64,000 nucleotides of DNA from Pelodera strongyloides (Eukaryota; Nematoda; Chromadorea; Rhabditida; Rhabditidae): contig JAANDG010000417.1 of the NCBI GenBank assembly GCA_036852015.1, forward strand, positions 62,001 to 126,000, written 5' to 3'. The position numbers and the translations under genes were made by a program. Shown piece by piece: positions 1 through 12,775 of the stretch. The notes under the pieces are model-generated. The model worked only from the letters and a program-made list of their open reading frames with translations. It had not been told where the DNA came from and made no database searches. Positions within the stretch are counted from its first letter, which is position 1. The number at the start of each line of letters is the position of its first letter.

Positions 1-2317
1 TGCACAACAATTATCATCTGTCTTGTGTAGATGAGGAACTCAAGGAACCAACCTCAACTACGCATATGTCACTTCTTTCATGTCGTCTTCTTGTCTTATT
101 CTGATTCCTCGACGCCTAACAACCTTTCCACGGAACTCGCACAATCCAATCGGGGGCTCCCTTCCCGGCAATGGGGCCAATTGCATTGAAAAGGACAGAG
201 GTTTGAGCAATTGCACGAGTATTTCTTGATTATCGTGCTAGTCTTTGGACCCAATGGACCAATGCGCACTTTTGCAGCGTTGCTATCTATTTGGGTGCCG
301 CTCCATTTTGGCACGCAATTTTGGAGGCGGTGCGGTGAGCGGTACACCGCACGCTACACCTTGGATTTGTATTAGGGCACACTTGACCTATACCCAGTAA
401 CCTTATTTTGCGGCAGCAAGAACATGAACAGAGTTTGAAATCCTAGTTGCATGTTCGGGTGCCGCTCCCTTTTGGCGCACACATAAGAACAAACAGAGGA
501 TCCATATAATTACTTAAACTTGCGAGTCAGTAAATGCAGAATGCAAAACAAGCCTTCCCATTTTACGTTTAACTTTTATGGTTTGCCACACCTGGCCCTT
601 TTATCGCATACTTAAATCTTAAATTGGTGTGCGCTGCTGTATTAGCGCCCCGTTTTTTAGTAGCTCTTGAACAAGTTCACGTACTTTTTCAAGTAAAAAA
701 AACCATTGTTTTCTGCTCAACTCATTATATATTATTCTCTTAAACTATTAATATTTTCATTGAATAAAAGGGCTGATCACAATTATTCTGTAGTTTGACT
801 GTTTGAGTTTGACGCCCAAATGAGGGCATAATAAAGAATATTTTGCCGCGTTGTTCAGAGCAACTTGCATTAAAAATGCACTTCGAGGGTGGAAACTGGA
901 AAGCGCTTATGTTTTGTATCATCTCATTCTTTCATAATATTGTGGATAAATTTTCAGCTGTCAGAGCTTATTTGCGCGTCGTGTTCCGTGTTAATTTTAA
1001 CACTAACTTGTTTACTGTGTGTAAGTTGATATTTTTGGGGGTTTGTTTTTGGGCATTTGGCGTAATTAAGTGCGATATCTTGGGTATGTAACAATGTTAC
1101 ATCATCGCATCACATATTACCTTGTAGAAACTAAAAAGTCTTACTAGAGAGGTAAGAGAGATGGAGATATAAGAGGTTGAATAGTAGAGAGAGAGAGGGA
1201 GAGGGAGAGAGCAAACAAGGGGTGATATCGTATTGTTAGAGAGCTTAGAGTTATAGCTTGACTTCCTACGCACCCAACCCTTAACCCATATGTTATTAAT
1301 CGTTCGCTGATTGTTCAAGGTTGCAAAGAAGTATGTCTGCCAATTGTTGTGCTTGTTTCCTATAGTAATCGACAGATGTTTGCAAAATCAACTTGAGATT
1401 TTCGATGGCTATTTTCATGTTTCTTTTTTCATTGTCTGCACAACTTGTTTTATAATTTGAGAGCCCTTCACGACTGCGTAGGAGAGCTTTACACTGATTG
1501 AAGGGTCTGACGAAAGTTTAAAATTCTAATTTTATCATTGTTTTGTTATTATGAAATTGATCAATTAATGTTCTTTTATTTATCCTGGTACTACGATTTC
1601 GTGTTCTAGAGGATCGCAATTGTTTTGATCGGCGACTAAAATCGCGGGACTGCACTAAATTACTGCCTAGATGTCGTTATTTTTGACATTCACTTCTTTT
1701 CTTTCCTCATTTTTTCTATCAATCAGTCGGTACACCACTGGACATATTTTCCTTACTTTTCTCTACGTATTTATTTTATTTCGCTTTATTCATGTAAAAC
1801 ATATTTCCCCTCATAGCATACGTTCACGCTGAATGACACCGTTCATTATAGTTGACATGGTGTTTATGTTTATAACAACTCGCTTCATCGAATACTCTTC
1901 ATCGGAAGAGAGAGAGAGAGAGAGAGAAAGAAAGAGGGATAACAGCGAGAGAGACTGATTGAGAGAGATGTATCGAAGAGGAAGTCTCCAGTAGAAGGTT
2001 CAATTTTCAAGTATCTCTTTCACCCAATTAGCATTCTGTATTTCTATTTTTGATCTATTTCTAAAGCAATCTCCAATACCTAGAGAATCTTGTAATCCAT
2101 TGGATTCTCTAAAAGTTCCCGAATTTGAAGTTTGTGCTGCACCGAAGCACATACCTCCCCCATTACAATATAACGTCGGCTCCAGCATATAACATAACAA
2201 TGGTAAATCTATGATACGGCCGTGTTGCCGTTTACCATGCATCCGTCACTAGGCTTGCGGCAAAAATACAGAAATAATTACTTATAAGCAAAGATATTCG
2301 TCAAGTTTTCAGCCCCG

Positions 2318-2355
<38 letters not shown>
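2318..2355. repeat. Homopolymer of 38 C
   Basis: Uninterrupted C run preceded by GCCCCG. The complementary strand is a G run able to form quadruplex DNA. Confidence 0.9.
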
Positions 2356-2356
<1 letters not shown>

Positions 2357-2419
2357 CAGCTCTTATTTGTTTAGAGAATTTTGGGTGATAGATGTACGAT
2401 GTCTTTGGACCTATACACG

Positions 2420-2520
2420 ATAAAGATAAAGAGTACCGGGTTATATCAACCGAAACCGCAGAAACGGTGCACCGGGGTCCAGTTCATTTCTGAAGCCGGA
2501 CGTACTGGCCTTTAAACTTC
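2420..2520. repeat. Repeat shared with 17096-17170
   Basis: AAAGAGTACCGGGTTATATC, AACCGAAACCGCAGAAACGG and CAGTTCATTTCTGA match the copy in receptor intron 1. Function unknown; a tRNA-like fragment follows at 2603. Confidence 0.55.
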
Positions 2521-2602
2521 CCGAAGGCCAATTTTCTCGGTAGGCCGATTTATCTCCGCCATTTTTACGCAGCTACCAACTTTTAGATCTTTGGTGGAGT
2601 GA

Positions 2603-2668
2603 GGGGTTCCGGGCCGGAATCGAACCAACGACCGGCTGCGTGAGCAAGGCGCTTTCCACTGCGCCTCG
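2603..2668 (-). repeat. tRNA-like pseudogene or SINE head
   Basis: Minus strand: GGCGCAGTGGAAAGCGCC then GTTGGTTCGATTCCGGCC. Good B-box, degenerate A-box. Adjoins the 2420 repeat, so it may be the pol III head of that repeat. Confidence 0.45.
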
Positions 2669-3204
2669 GTTTCTTTAAAATTCATTTATTGGAAAGGTTC
2701 TGGCCAGTAAGATTTAACATACATCATGCATCTTCTACTAGGCATTGGATGGAAACTTTTTATTTCACTACACCAAGCTAAAAGCTAGGAAACGCACCTA
2801 CTTTTTCAATTTGTTGACATTGTGTCTACAGTTTATGTTTGTAACACCTCACTTCATCAAATACCTCTTCATCGGAAGAGGAAGAACATACAACTTGCAG
2901 CTTTTACTAGATACTCGTGTGCTCAGGACCTCTGCGGAACTTGTCATAAGCAAACCCTGAATTTGAACTCCCTTGAATAAAGGTGCACGCTCTTGAAGCG
3001 TAAAAATATTTATTTATTTATTTAATTTGTTGAGCTTCGCCAATGAACTTTCTCCCTATTTAGGGGAAATATATTACATATAAAGATAAAGTATGTGCTC
3101 AATTGGGTCTTGAATCTTGAATGGCTATCGAGTTGTCGAAAATCCTCCAAGTCCAACGGCACCCTCTTACGTTAACTAGATTCCGGTGCCCAACCTCATT
3201 GCTT

Positions 3205-3327
3205 AAGAGAGAGGGAGGGAGGGAGAGAGAGATGAAGAGGAAGAGAGAGTGAGTGGAAATAGTCAGAGAGCAAAACAAGTAAATGTAAGAGAGAGAGGGG
3301 GAAAGAGAGAGAGAGAAAGAGAGAGAA

Positions 3328-3374
<47 letters not shown>

Positions 3375-3376
3375 GA
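3205..3376. repeat. GA microsatellite
   Basis: Interrupted (GA)n with a pure core at about 3340-3362. Similar GA/CT tracts lie at 1180-1210, 1909-1968, 4121-4232, 6904-6985, 8405-8440, 15929-16051, 36810-36935, 38456-38490, 38699-38802 and 48525-48618. Confidence 0.9.
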
Positions 3377-5225
3377 AACCCATAAAGTTTTCCTAAAGTT
3401 AAGAAACGAAACCGACTCACTCCGGATCTACTCTACCTAAATTAAAATCCTCGCTCTAAAGTTGAAAGACTAAGTTGCACTTCATTCAAAGCGTTAAGAA
3501 ATAGGTCAGTTGCGGAGGACCCCCGACTTAATTACAAGTGACTGTTGACATGTTTTACTTAGTATTTGCTTCCCGGTCTTGATGACATTTACTACCACCA
3601 AGGAAGTGGACTTTATCCTGAACAGGCACTTATAAGTGCTATAGTGAATACTGATTGTGAAGTGGTGTTGACGACGGGTACACGAAAAAGATGGTTCTAT
3701 CCCGGCTCCATGCGATCTTTCGATCACGCGTTTCAGCAGATGCGGTATTTTAACTGAACTTTTCCATCTCGGAATCTTATCTCGGAATTATCTCGATTCC
3801 GCCTTTCCATGCTATTTCGTTACAGTACGACTATTTCGAGATGGGATTCCGATATGGAACAGTTCAGTCAAAATACCGCCTCAGGAGCGATTTGTAAATC
3901 TTCAGAATGAGGATAGTATAGATCCCTGAGGATTGCGCTGAAAATATTTCAGATGTTATTCCCTTTGATTATAAAAAATGCCTTCTCCTAATCAGTGAGA
4001 GGTTGGTAATGGTAAATTCGGTTAGGTAGAATGTAGAAGCTAAGATGCTGAATACTTACCGTTAACTTCAATATTCCGTCTTTCCCCAAACCTCTCTCCT
4101 GTTTACTTTGATCTTTGATTCTCTCTCTCTCCATCCCCCTCTCTGTCTCTTTCTCTCTTAAACTTCTCTTCATTTTTGATTCTCTCTCTCTCTCTCAATC
4201 TCCCTCTCTCTCTCTCAATCTCCCTCTCTCTTTATCCTATTCCCATAAATGTGATTGTTCAACGTCTCAAGCAAAACCCTATTCGGACTGGCCAATCGTC
4301 CTCTCCGGGGAGGAAAGTGTTCCCATTCTATCAATCATACCCGCGTACTTTTATTATTCTTTTATTTTTTTTTGTTCAAGTTTCACTTTGCCCCATTGGC
4401 TCCGCCCCCCGTCTAAGACACCCACACATGGGAAGAAATTAGCAATTTTTTGTTTTGCCTTTCAGGTTGTATGTCAATCGATGAACTTGGTATGGCTTAT
4501 TGGTATGCTAATTTTTGTCAAATACATGTAAGTACCATATGCCAGACGTCTAACGAGGTCTGAGGCGACTTTCCGGTAATGCATAGGCGATACATCGAAG
4601 TTCGAAGTACTCACGAAAAGTCGGCATTATATGAAACGTTTGAAACGTATCTGCCAAAGTTTATGTAATAAGTCAACTGATATTATGAGTACATCTATGC
4701 CCAATCCGGGGTTTCAATCTTTGTAAGAAAATCGATTTATTTTTATTCAGTGTGCCACCTGTGCTCAAAAAGAATAGTCATTTACCTTATTGTTAGAATA
4801 CCTACCTATTGCCTCTTTTTATAAACGCTTCATGCGCTTTGCTTTACATGTGTATATAACACAAATAAAGAATGTAATTTAAATGTATTCCGTGCTGTCT
4901 ATTCCAATTTTTTCGAACTAAAGTTTTCGCTGGAAATGCACAGACTTTGGTGAAGTGTTTCAATAGAGTGACAGCCGGGAGTCTGGGATAAAAACATGAC
5001 GAATTGCTTTTCGAATCGCCCTTCTAGGCAATTAGAATCATTAACCGAGTTTATGACCACAACCCAATCTCGCCGGGCCAGCCAAATTTGCCCCGGCTCG
5101 CCCGACACTTAGTTGAAGTTCTGGGGCTAATTACCCAAACAGAGAGTGGGAGAGGATGATGCCCCGATGACCAACCCACAAAGTACCTATCTCATGAGCT
5201 AGGCTTTGAATTGAAGAAACACGAG

Positions 5226-5414
5226 TTAAAGCGAAATACCGGCTGGTTTTTGAAATGAATCGTGGATAACTGAATTCTTACTTATTTAGGCTAATTTACT
5301 CGAATTTAGCTCAATTTTTTATTCTAATTTATGTTCATTTGCATAAGCTGTGTAAAGTATAAGAATGCACGTGTCCACGATGCGTTTCAAGAACCGGCCG
5401 GCAATTCGCTTTAA
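5226..5414. mobile_element. TTAA MITE, family A
   Basis: Palindromic element starting TTAAAGCGAAATACCGG and ending TTCGCTTTAA, with the internal TTTTTTATTCTAATTTATG core typical of the family. Full length, about 189 bp. Confidence 0.8.
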
Positions 5415-6688
5415 ATTGTGTTCCGTGTCTGTCTGAAGTGCAAACGCTAAGTGTAAGTCGGATACCATACTAATATCTGTTTAGCAGAATGACTGTTTAT
5501 ACATACTCTGAGCTGGAATACGATCTGTTCTCGAGAACACCCGATATTCGCTATCATCAAAGCAGTATTTGTATCGTACCTACTTTCGGAAATTTGCATA
5601 GATGCGCGAATCTTATGTATCCGATGCAAATTTTTGTTGCCCGTCCGAAGCTTCCGACACCAAAATTGCCTTTTCCAATGTTTTTTCAATGCACTTTTTC
5701 CGGCGCTGAATTTCCAATGCTGAATCATCCCCGATTATGATATGTTTATTTACCGAAGTGAACATACTACTGAATAAAGCTAATCGATCACGGTTTCTCT
5801 CCTCAAATCGTTAGCTGTTATATGATTGCAGATTTCCAAACCAATCATAATATTTACCATTTAGATTATATAATCAGCGCCCGACTCCCAATATAAGATA
5901 GACTCAAAAACACACGAATCAAAGTTACTATATCATATATACTTTGAAAATGAAGGCATCCCTCAAGCAGCACGCCAACAAACACATAATAATTTATGCA
6001 GCGCCTTCATGCGTATCCCTTGACGCGTCTGCATTTGTCTGTGTCCAGGTAATTTCCTATTTCCAATGAACCTCTCCGTCCACTCACCCGTCATAAACCG
6101 TAGAAAGGATGAAAAAGAGAGGGTGGTGCCGTCCGGAGTTAATTTCCGTTTCCCCCCACGTTTTCCTCAAAAAGAATGCGTCTTTTTGACGTTTCGTTGA
6201 GAAACCAATCGGACCTTTTTAACCTGAAAACCGTTCAGAAACTCATCTTCTCAGTTAATTTATGGGCCTGTTATGTGATCGGAAACAATGGCTTAATTAA
6301 GAAAGAGGGGAGTACTATTCCCAGCACATACATATTCACCACTCGTCTTCCCAGGGGGAATCCCTGTCCTTTTTCTCTGTGCTTCTCACATTAGAGTGCT
6401 ATTTTCTGTCCCCAGGGAATAGTTCCCCGACGGAATGTGATAGGACCTCTGGTCGCCTCGCATCAGGAAACTTGGTTTCACAGTTTTCACACTTGGAATA
6501 AAAGATCCATCAACATGGGTTTCAGGTTTCCTACAAAATACCGTTCTTTTTTCACGTGTCCCGTCACTTGTAACGACTTTGCTCGTGTCCATTGCTTAGT
6601 AGTTTGTGAATACGTTCTCAAAGCGGAGTTGAAAAGAGTTGGAGGTGTCCAGAGTCCGAGTTGGCTAGCGGGGACCTGAATACTCCGA

Positions 6689-6757
6689 AAGGTTGGGAGC
6701 CGAACTTCTGGCCTCTAGCGTGATTACCGTCGCCTTATCCACTACACCACCCGATCC
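6689..6757 (-). repeat. tRNA-like pseudogene or SINE head
   Basis: Minus strand: TGGTGTAGTGGATAAGGCG (A-box) followed by AGAAGTTCGGCTCCC (B-box-like). Acceptor stem not convincing. Confidence 0.45.
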
Positions 6758-6902
6758 ACTTTCATGTGTTCATTCTTTCCCAAGTTCCTAATTCATCGCA
6801 CCAGTATTCCCCTACCAAAAGTATGCTAATTCCAAATAACATCACGTCAGACAGGGATGGATGCTAGATAAAACACTAACATTTAGCGGAGTCCACAGAA
6901 AC

Positions 6903-6945
<43 letters not shown>

Positions 6946-7391
6946 CCTATCTCTCTCTCTACGTTAACCTCTCTCTCTCTCTCTGTCCTATATGCCAAGA
7001 ATTCTCGTATTTTTCGCTAAAGCTCAACAATTGAATTAATACACTCAAGAGGCACACGCCACGCGCGTACACATAATATTTGTTGCAAAGGGATCCCCTC
7101 TCGGATGTCACCTTCAATCAAAATCATTTACACACGATTTCCCAATAGCTTGGCGTGTCAGATGATGTTTCAACTTTTCCCGCTCATGCGACATCTCTGT
7201 CGATGGCACGGTAGGAAGCGGCAACAATCTGGCCTTCATCACTTACTGTGTCGCGCTGTATGCAGTATGCTACTAGATCAACATACAGCTATAGCGGCTA
7301 ACGCGGCACCGATTACGGTGGGCCGCTATGGAGCGGCTACCATGGCTGACTGTGTATCGAAAAGCGCGCCATTATTATCCACTTTGTTAGT

Positions 7392-7575
7392 TTAAAGCGA
7401 AATACCGGTCGGTTTTTGAGACACGTATTTATGCTAATTTGCTCGACCTTAGCTCGATTTTTTATTCTAATTTATGTTCGTTTGCATAAACTCATAAGAA
7501 TGATGGCGTGCGTTTGCGTTTCATATACGTTTCATAAACCGACCGACCGGTATAACCGATCGGTTTTTTTCGCAC
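7392..7575. mobile_element. TTAA MITE, family A, 3' arm degraded
   Basis: Left TIR TTTAAAGCGAAATACCGG and the core are clear; the right arm is rearranged around CGACCGACCGGTATAACCG and lacks the terminal TTCGCTTTAA. Confidence 0.65.
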
Positions 7576-8449
7576 GTATTTTTGGCGAAAGGAAGTTTTC
7601 GTAACACATGTTTGTTTGGACAAGTAGGCAAGAAATCATTTACTAAGATAACAAAGTCGGTACATAAATCTAACAGGTGTCTAGTAAATGGGCATTTTTC
7701 TCTGTTTGTCTTGGCTATTCCCTAGGGCACTATTCTGACATTTATTTGTTTCGCAAAACAACTTCACTGAAACACATCACTTCACGAAAGTATAAACATA
7801 AACTTCTTCTTTTTTTTTTCATTTTTCAGACAATATAGACTATTTTCTAGCAAGACGGTTTGGCTTTATTTTATGAAATTTTTTGGTAATTACCAGATAC
7901 CTTCACTTCAGCGTGTCAGAAAGGTAGACTGGAGGTAAGCTACTGAAAAGTAGGTCCTAAAAAGATTGAGTAATAAGATGTCAATATCGCTTTTCGCCTA
8001 CCCTGTTGAGCTTCTTAGTTCCTATCTACTTAGCCCGAAAACTTCAAGCAATTTGTTATCTGGAACTCGTCGCCTACCGCTCAGGACCTCTGCGGAACAT
8101 GTCATAAGCATAAGCAAAACACTGAAACTGTATTTTCACCCTTGAGTAACGGGGCACGCTCTTGAAGTGTGAAAGATTTTTTAACTAAGAAATCAGACTT
8201 TGAAACCTCTCTGGAATAAAAGATGGTAAAAAATTTAGTATAGTATTTTATTAGATGAATTATTAAACGAATAATTCTAAATGTCCGTAACAAGACCTCT
8301 GTCGGCCACCGAGCCAAGATCAAGTTCTAAAATATGTTGAAGAGACGGAAACATTTATGAATTCTTTGTTCCTGAAGAATATATTTTGAGGGAAAGCTGC
8401 TCACTTTCTTTCTCTGCCTCTCTCCCTCTCTCTCTCTCTCTACAACGTG

Positions 8450-8640
8450 AAACTTCGCGCCATCGCCGCGCAACATTGGCGCCATCGCCGCGCGTAAAAA
8501 GGGGCTCCGCCACAGCGGGGCGGCGCATACACTTTGCGCCACAGGCGCGCGGCGATTGCGCCTGGGGTCCGCGGCGATGACGCCAGGGTTGCGCGGCGAT
8601 TGCGCGAGGTTTGCGCGGCGATGGCGCGAAATGCGCGTGA
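8450..8640. repeat. GC-rich repeat island
   Basis: GCGCGGCGATTGCGC-like units in both orientations in an AT-rich neighbourhood; related units occur at 12000-12125. Confidence 0.6.
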
Positions 8641-9039
8641 ATCCTGCATACCGTACCCCGTACTACCACGTAACCAATCCGACTACTGTACAACATATAA
8701 ACATACAAAACGATAAAAAAAACATTTATTCAAGCAAAATAACATAAACAGCGCTGGAAAAACTCTACCAAATTAAATACTGTCAAAAAAAAACAACAAC
8801 AAGAAAAACAAATTAATGAAAATTGTTATGCGAAGTAAATTATCATTGCGAGATAATAAAACAATGCATATACATGTAGTATCCAGTTGTCAAATCAATA
8901 CACAAATAGAAAACGTCAAAGGGGCTATTAATAGAAGACTAACGACTAAAAGAATCAAAGAATCGGGGTCAGTTCGTTGGTACAACTTGATTATTTCAAT
9001 TGTACAATACCTCATATATCTTTATAAAATATGATCCTA

Positions 9040-10845
9040 CTATGAATTTATAAAATCGAGAACTTGAAGAGACAGTTTCCTTTTTCGTGAACACTGAAAC
9101 TGTACAAAAATAGGTGAGAGAAAGGAAAGTCGCAGCATTCAATTTTAACGTAGAAACGTGGGAAGCCAGTTCAGTCATCCACAATACTTATCAAAGCCGG
9201 ATGTTGCAACACTTTAAATTTTAAAACTAGCTACAGAAGTGCAAACGCGAAAGTGGAGAAACGAAACTAAGCAACTAATCACACATTATAGAATTACTCA
9301 GCAGTCTGAATGTTAAAGCAAAATACCGGCCTGTTTTTGAAAAGCATCGGACAAGAATTATTACGTATTTACCTCGATTTTTTATTCTAAGTTATGCTCA
9401 TTTGCACAAGCTGCATAAAGCTAGTGTACGCGTACTCCAAATATTCAAAAAACCGGCCCGTATTTCACTTTAGTATTCAGTAAACAATGAGCACATAAAC
9501 TCCAAATATAAAATACACAAATGTAGAATACCGTAACCGAATAAAGATCGGGTGATATGGTTCCAAGTGACATTTTTTCGTTCAAAAGGGGCCCACTGGT
9601 AATGTAGAACATTGTCCCACCGACTGCGTGTTGTATCCAGGACTCACCTGAAAGCATAACAAACGTTGGAAAATGAACTACGAATTAGAAGCATTTCAAG
9701 GATCGCAGTCACCCAAAATCATCATTTTGCTTCGAGTTTACTTGAATTTAGTAAATAATAAATAAAAATACTTTACCAAAATCGAATAATTTGAATTCAA
9801 ACTCAAGGGGTGAACAAGTAGAAAAGTAGTTCTACTTAACTACCGCGGGATTATGAAACGTGTAGTGATATATGCAGACCCTTGCAGTATATGTAAATAT
9901 ATAATATGCAGATATTTGCCGAAATATTTGCATACTCCCGATCGGGAAGGGAAGCAGCAGTATGAACACGTTTCGTGATCCTGCGGTAGTTAAGTAGAAC
10001 TAATTTTCTACTTGTTCACTCCCTGAGTTGGAATTCAAATTATTCGGGTTTGGTAAAGTATTTGTCTCTCTTCTTTACTAAATACAAGTAAACTCGAATA
10101 AAAATGACGATTTTGTAGTGACTGCGATCCTTTAAAACGTAGTATTTAAAGGATCATAGGAGGAGCATAGCATAGGAGGAGCACAAAGTGATCATGGAAT
10201 CACAATGTTTCAAATAATAAGACAAATAAGATAAGAAACTCACAGGCATTGTAAGGTAAATGGTGCTGCTCATGAACTGTAAAGTACAACGCGGGTGATC
10301 CTCGGAAGACACTGTGAGCGTTCCTAAAAAGGGAAAAATAGTGATCGCGAAAAGAAACACAACTTGGAAGGCACTGGAGGCGGAATCACTCCGCGAGAAA
10401 ATTTAAATTAGGGAAAGAAAAGACAAAAATGAAAAAGTAACATACGTATAAGCTATCCAGAAGTAACAAACATTCGTCCCGGAGTAGCGAGCAACAGACA
10501 ACGTCAACGAGCGCATCGCATGTCGAGACCTGAAAGCAGTATTCATGCTTTGTTGCGTGTATTCTAAAAATATGCAACAAAAGCAAAAAAGTAACAAAAT
10601 TTGTTAGTAACACGAACCTCTTAAAATACACTGCAGTCTTTGACGTCTATGCTTCCAACAGTAGGTAGTAGGCACTGTCCACCCAGCTGTGTACTTCTTA
10701 ACACAGACCGTCAACGAGTGTTCAAACTGTAAAAACATCAATTTATCCTCAATAGAACAACAACAAAGTATATCACGGCCACTGCTCCCCAAATGTATAC
10801 TTCCTTTCTTCGGATAATACAAGAATATCGACGTAAATATCTCAT
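9040..10845 (-). CDS. Hypothetical six-exon protein, about 171 aa
   Basis: Not recognised. Minus-strand exons: 10845-10777, 10726-10614, 10529-10446, 10323-10244, 9647-9538, 9099-9040 (stop). Each boundary has AG/GT signals and the single open frame of each joins the next in the correct phase, ending at TAG. Fragments: MRYLRRYSCIIRRKEVY at the start, CVKKYTAGWTVPTTYCWKH, RYSGTNVCYFWIAYTNAH, RGSPALYFTVHEQHHLPYNA, ESWIQHAVGGTMFYITSG. Several Cys and aromatic residues suggest an extracellular or luminal fold. Without the first intron the start would run into a 17-residue hydrophobic segment (a possible membrane anchor) and then stop, so the first junction is uncertain. The third donor (GTGTTA) is weak. 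A 440-bp foldback MITE fills the 10243-9648 intron. Could be a degraded gene or chance chain. Confidence 0.35.
9313..9472. mobile_element. TTAA MITE, family A
   Basis: Left end TTAAAGCAAAATACCGGCC, right end CCGGCCCGTATTTCACTTTA; slightly diverged TIRs. Lies between the last two candidate exons of the hypothetical minus-strand gene. Confidence 0.7.
9697..10137. mobile_element. Foldback element, family D
   Basis: GGATCGCAGTCAC..AAAATC at the left and GTAGTGACTGCGATCC at the right; long arms include GTAGTTCTACTTAACTACCG and its inverted copy. About 440 bp in an intron of the hypothetical minus-strand gene. Confidence 0.7.
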
Positions 10846-10962
10846 TATATAAAGGAGAAGAGTTTGTCACGGACTTTGTTTATGATTTTGTTTTTATGTG
10901 CAAAACGAAAGCCGTTCATAAAGAAAATTTCCCTTTCTCAATCGAAAGAGCATACAAAATCT

Positions 10963-11046
10963 TTGCTGCCGGCGAGATTCGAACCCACATCAGCACACAA
11001 CCTCTCGATTCATAGTACAACGCTCTACCTGTTGAGCTATGCTAGA
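10963..11046 (-). repeat. tRNA-like pseudogene or SINE head
   Basis: On the minus strand an A-box TAGCTCAACAGGTAGAGC and B-box GGGTTCGAATC are correctly ordered and spaced, and the T stem pairs with G-U wobbles. The acceptor ends do not pair and no sound anticodon stem forms, so a functional tRNA is unlikely. Confidence 0.5.
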
Positions 11047-11999
11047 TCATAAGGATAACCTCTGCCCTACATACAGCACCCTCAATGGCAAATTTGCATG
11101 GTAGCATTAGTCGAGTGGAGATCCAAACTGATTATTATACGTTTCCACAATCAGAGACGTGTGAATGTACGGAGGAGAAAGAGACGAGAGTTAATTTTTT
11201 ACATTGTAGCAATTCTTATTTTAAATAGGGAAACAATCGGCCGAAGGCCGATTCCTCCAGTCGGTGAAGAGCTCGTAGAGCCTTCGAATGGCTGGTATTC
11301 GAATAAAAAAAAGAACATACCCGGTGGCCGTAGCATTTCGGAGACTGCAGCAAACTCGGAACACTGGATCGATCAGATCAGTCGCGCGAACACGTTCCCT
11401 CCATTGGTGCGAATCATTGCCTTACCACCTGACAATAAGAGAAATGATAAATTAGAACACAAGATAAAAATAACTCACGTCCAATAATTCATCCCTCGTT
11501 TTTAATCAGTCGATAAAGAGCTAGATTGGACGGACTCGTAAACGCGGAAAACACATTCACGCACGTCAATGGCAACCTGAAAAGCAGAGGGAACAAACGA
11601 TTAAACGAACGATGATTAAACTTGTTGTAGGACACTCAAAGGACAACATATTTTGATAAAAAAATACACATAGCAACAAACGGTCTTTAACTTCATTAAA
11701 AGATATTTATAAAAAATGTCCTAAAAAAGTACAAATCCTAAAAATACATGTTTCCTTGGAATACTAAGCATGTAAACGTATTGTTTTTAGAGATTTCTTC
11801 GTTCAGTGTGCTAAAACAAACAGTGAAATAACTTTCAGATAAGTAACAGTAATAAATTTTTTTTTTCAAAAAATTGCGAAAAAAAAAAGAAAAAAACAAA
11901 TTTTCGCCAACTTTGTACCTAATTACGGTGGTTTCTGTAGTGTTGGAATTTCTGTGTACGGTACTTTCCGTGCATTTTAATAACTAACATCTGGCGGCC

Positions 12000-12125
12000 C
12001 CACGGCGCACCTGGGGCGCACCAGCCGCGGATCCGTTTTCGGGATAGTGACTATTTGCGCCGCGATACCGCCGTGTGACCGCCGCGCAACATTTTTGCGC
12101 CATAAGCGCGCCGCGCAGCCGCGGA
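12000..12125. repeat. GC-rich repeat island
   Basis: Contains ACCGCCGCGCAACATTTTTG and GCGCCGCGCAGCCGCGG, related to the 8450 island (CGCCGCGCAACATTGGCGCC). Followed by a CT tract as at 8405. Confidence 0.55.
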
Positions 12126-12455
12126 GTTTCCCCAGTGTATCTCTATCTCTCCCCCTCAGCCTCTCTCTCTCTCTTTCTCTTTACGCATTTCTCTTTCTAT
12201 CCTTTAATAAGTGTGAGAGGAACACTTTATTACGCACAATCATAAGCGGAACTTCCAAAAGCGTAAGCAAATAAAGTCTGAGGGGAAGTGTTTCTCTCTA
12301 TTAATATTTCACTCAAGTAAACATTCTGAGGAAGTGATATATTATTTACTCCAGAGAAGATTCGTAAATTTCTTCCGCTTATTAATCTTTGGGAACCACC
12401 TACACACTCATGGTCAGACCGACTACACACGTACACACCCATACTTGTGTTCTAG

Positions 12456-12525
12456 TATGGTGCCGTCGGTATGGTGGCGGATTAGAAAGTGACAGTCCAG
12501 GGTTCGGGTCTCCATGCCGTCGAAC
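12456..12525 (+). repeat. Possible tRNA-like fragment
   Basis: GGTATGGTGGCGGA and CCAGGGTTCGGGTCTCC are spaced like A- and B-boxes, but the match is weak. Confidence 0.25.
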
Positions 12526-12775
12526 TTTTTGCTTTTGTGAACTTTTTAATTTTTGTCCGTTAATTGCATCATCAGAGTATATTATGAACAATACATAGCA
12601 TACTAGTTAGTAGTTTAGGACTCGTCTTACAATTAGTACTTGATTTGATACTTTTTTGTACATTTTTTGTGAAGAGCGATATCTAACGACTCCCGTTGCT
12701 CGGTATTTTTACTTTGTCTTTATTACCTTACGAAATGTTTACTTCAAGTTCTGAACCTTTCTGAACCTGAACCAA

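Larger units (their letters stand above)
1..8990. other. Gene-free, repeat-rich stretch
   Basis: No exon chain could be supported on either strand. It holds GA/CT microsatellites, a poly-C run, tRNA-like fragments, two MITE copies (5226, 7392) and a GC-rich island (8450-8640). Short pieces of a dispersed repeat containing GGACCTCTGCGGAAC occur at 2925 and 8090. A 20-base motif GGTGCCGCTCCATTTTGGCA (or close) occurs at about 295 and 459. Confidence 0.6.

Noticed and set aside
7105..7395. 96-codon plus-strand frame
   Set aside because: Runs into a MITE TIR at its end and has no splice context or recognisable domain.
10963..11046. Functional tRNA gene
   Set aside because: A- and B-boxes fit but acceptor and anticodon stems do not pair; kept as a tRNA-like fragment only.
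11098..11487. 129-codon plus-strand frame
   Set aside because: No acceptor/donor partners, no family resemblance, and overlapping splice-like signals point to the other strand; left unannotated.
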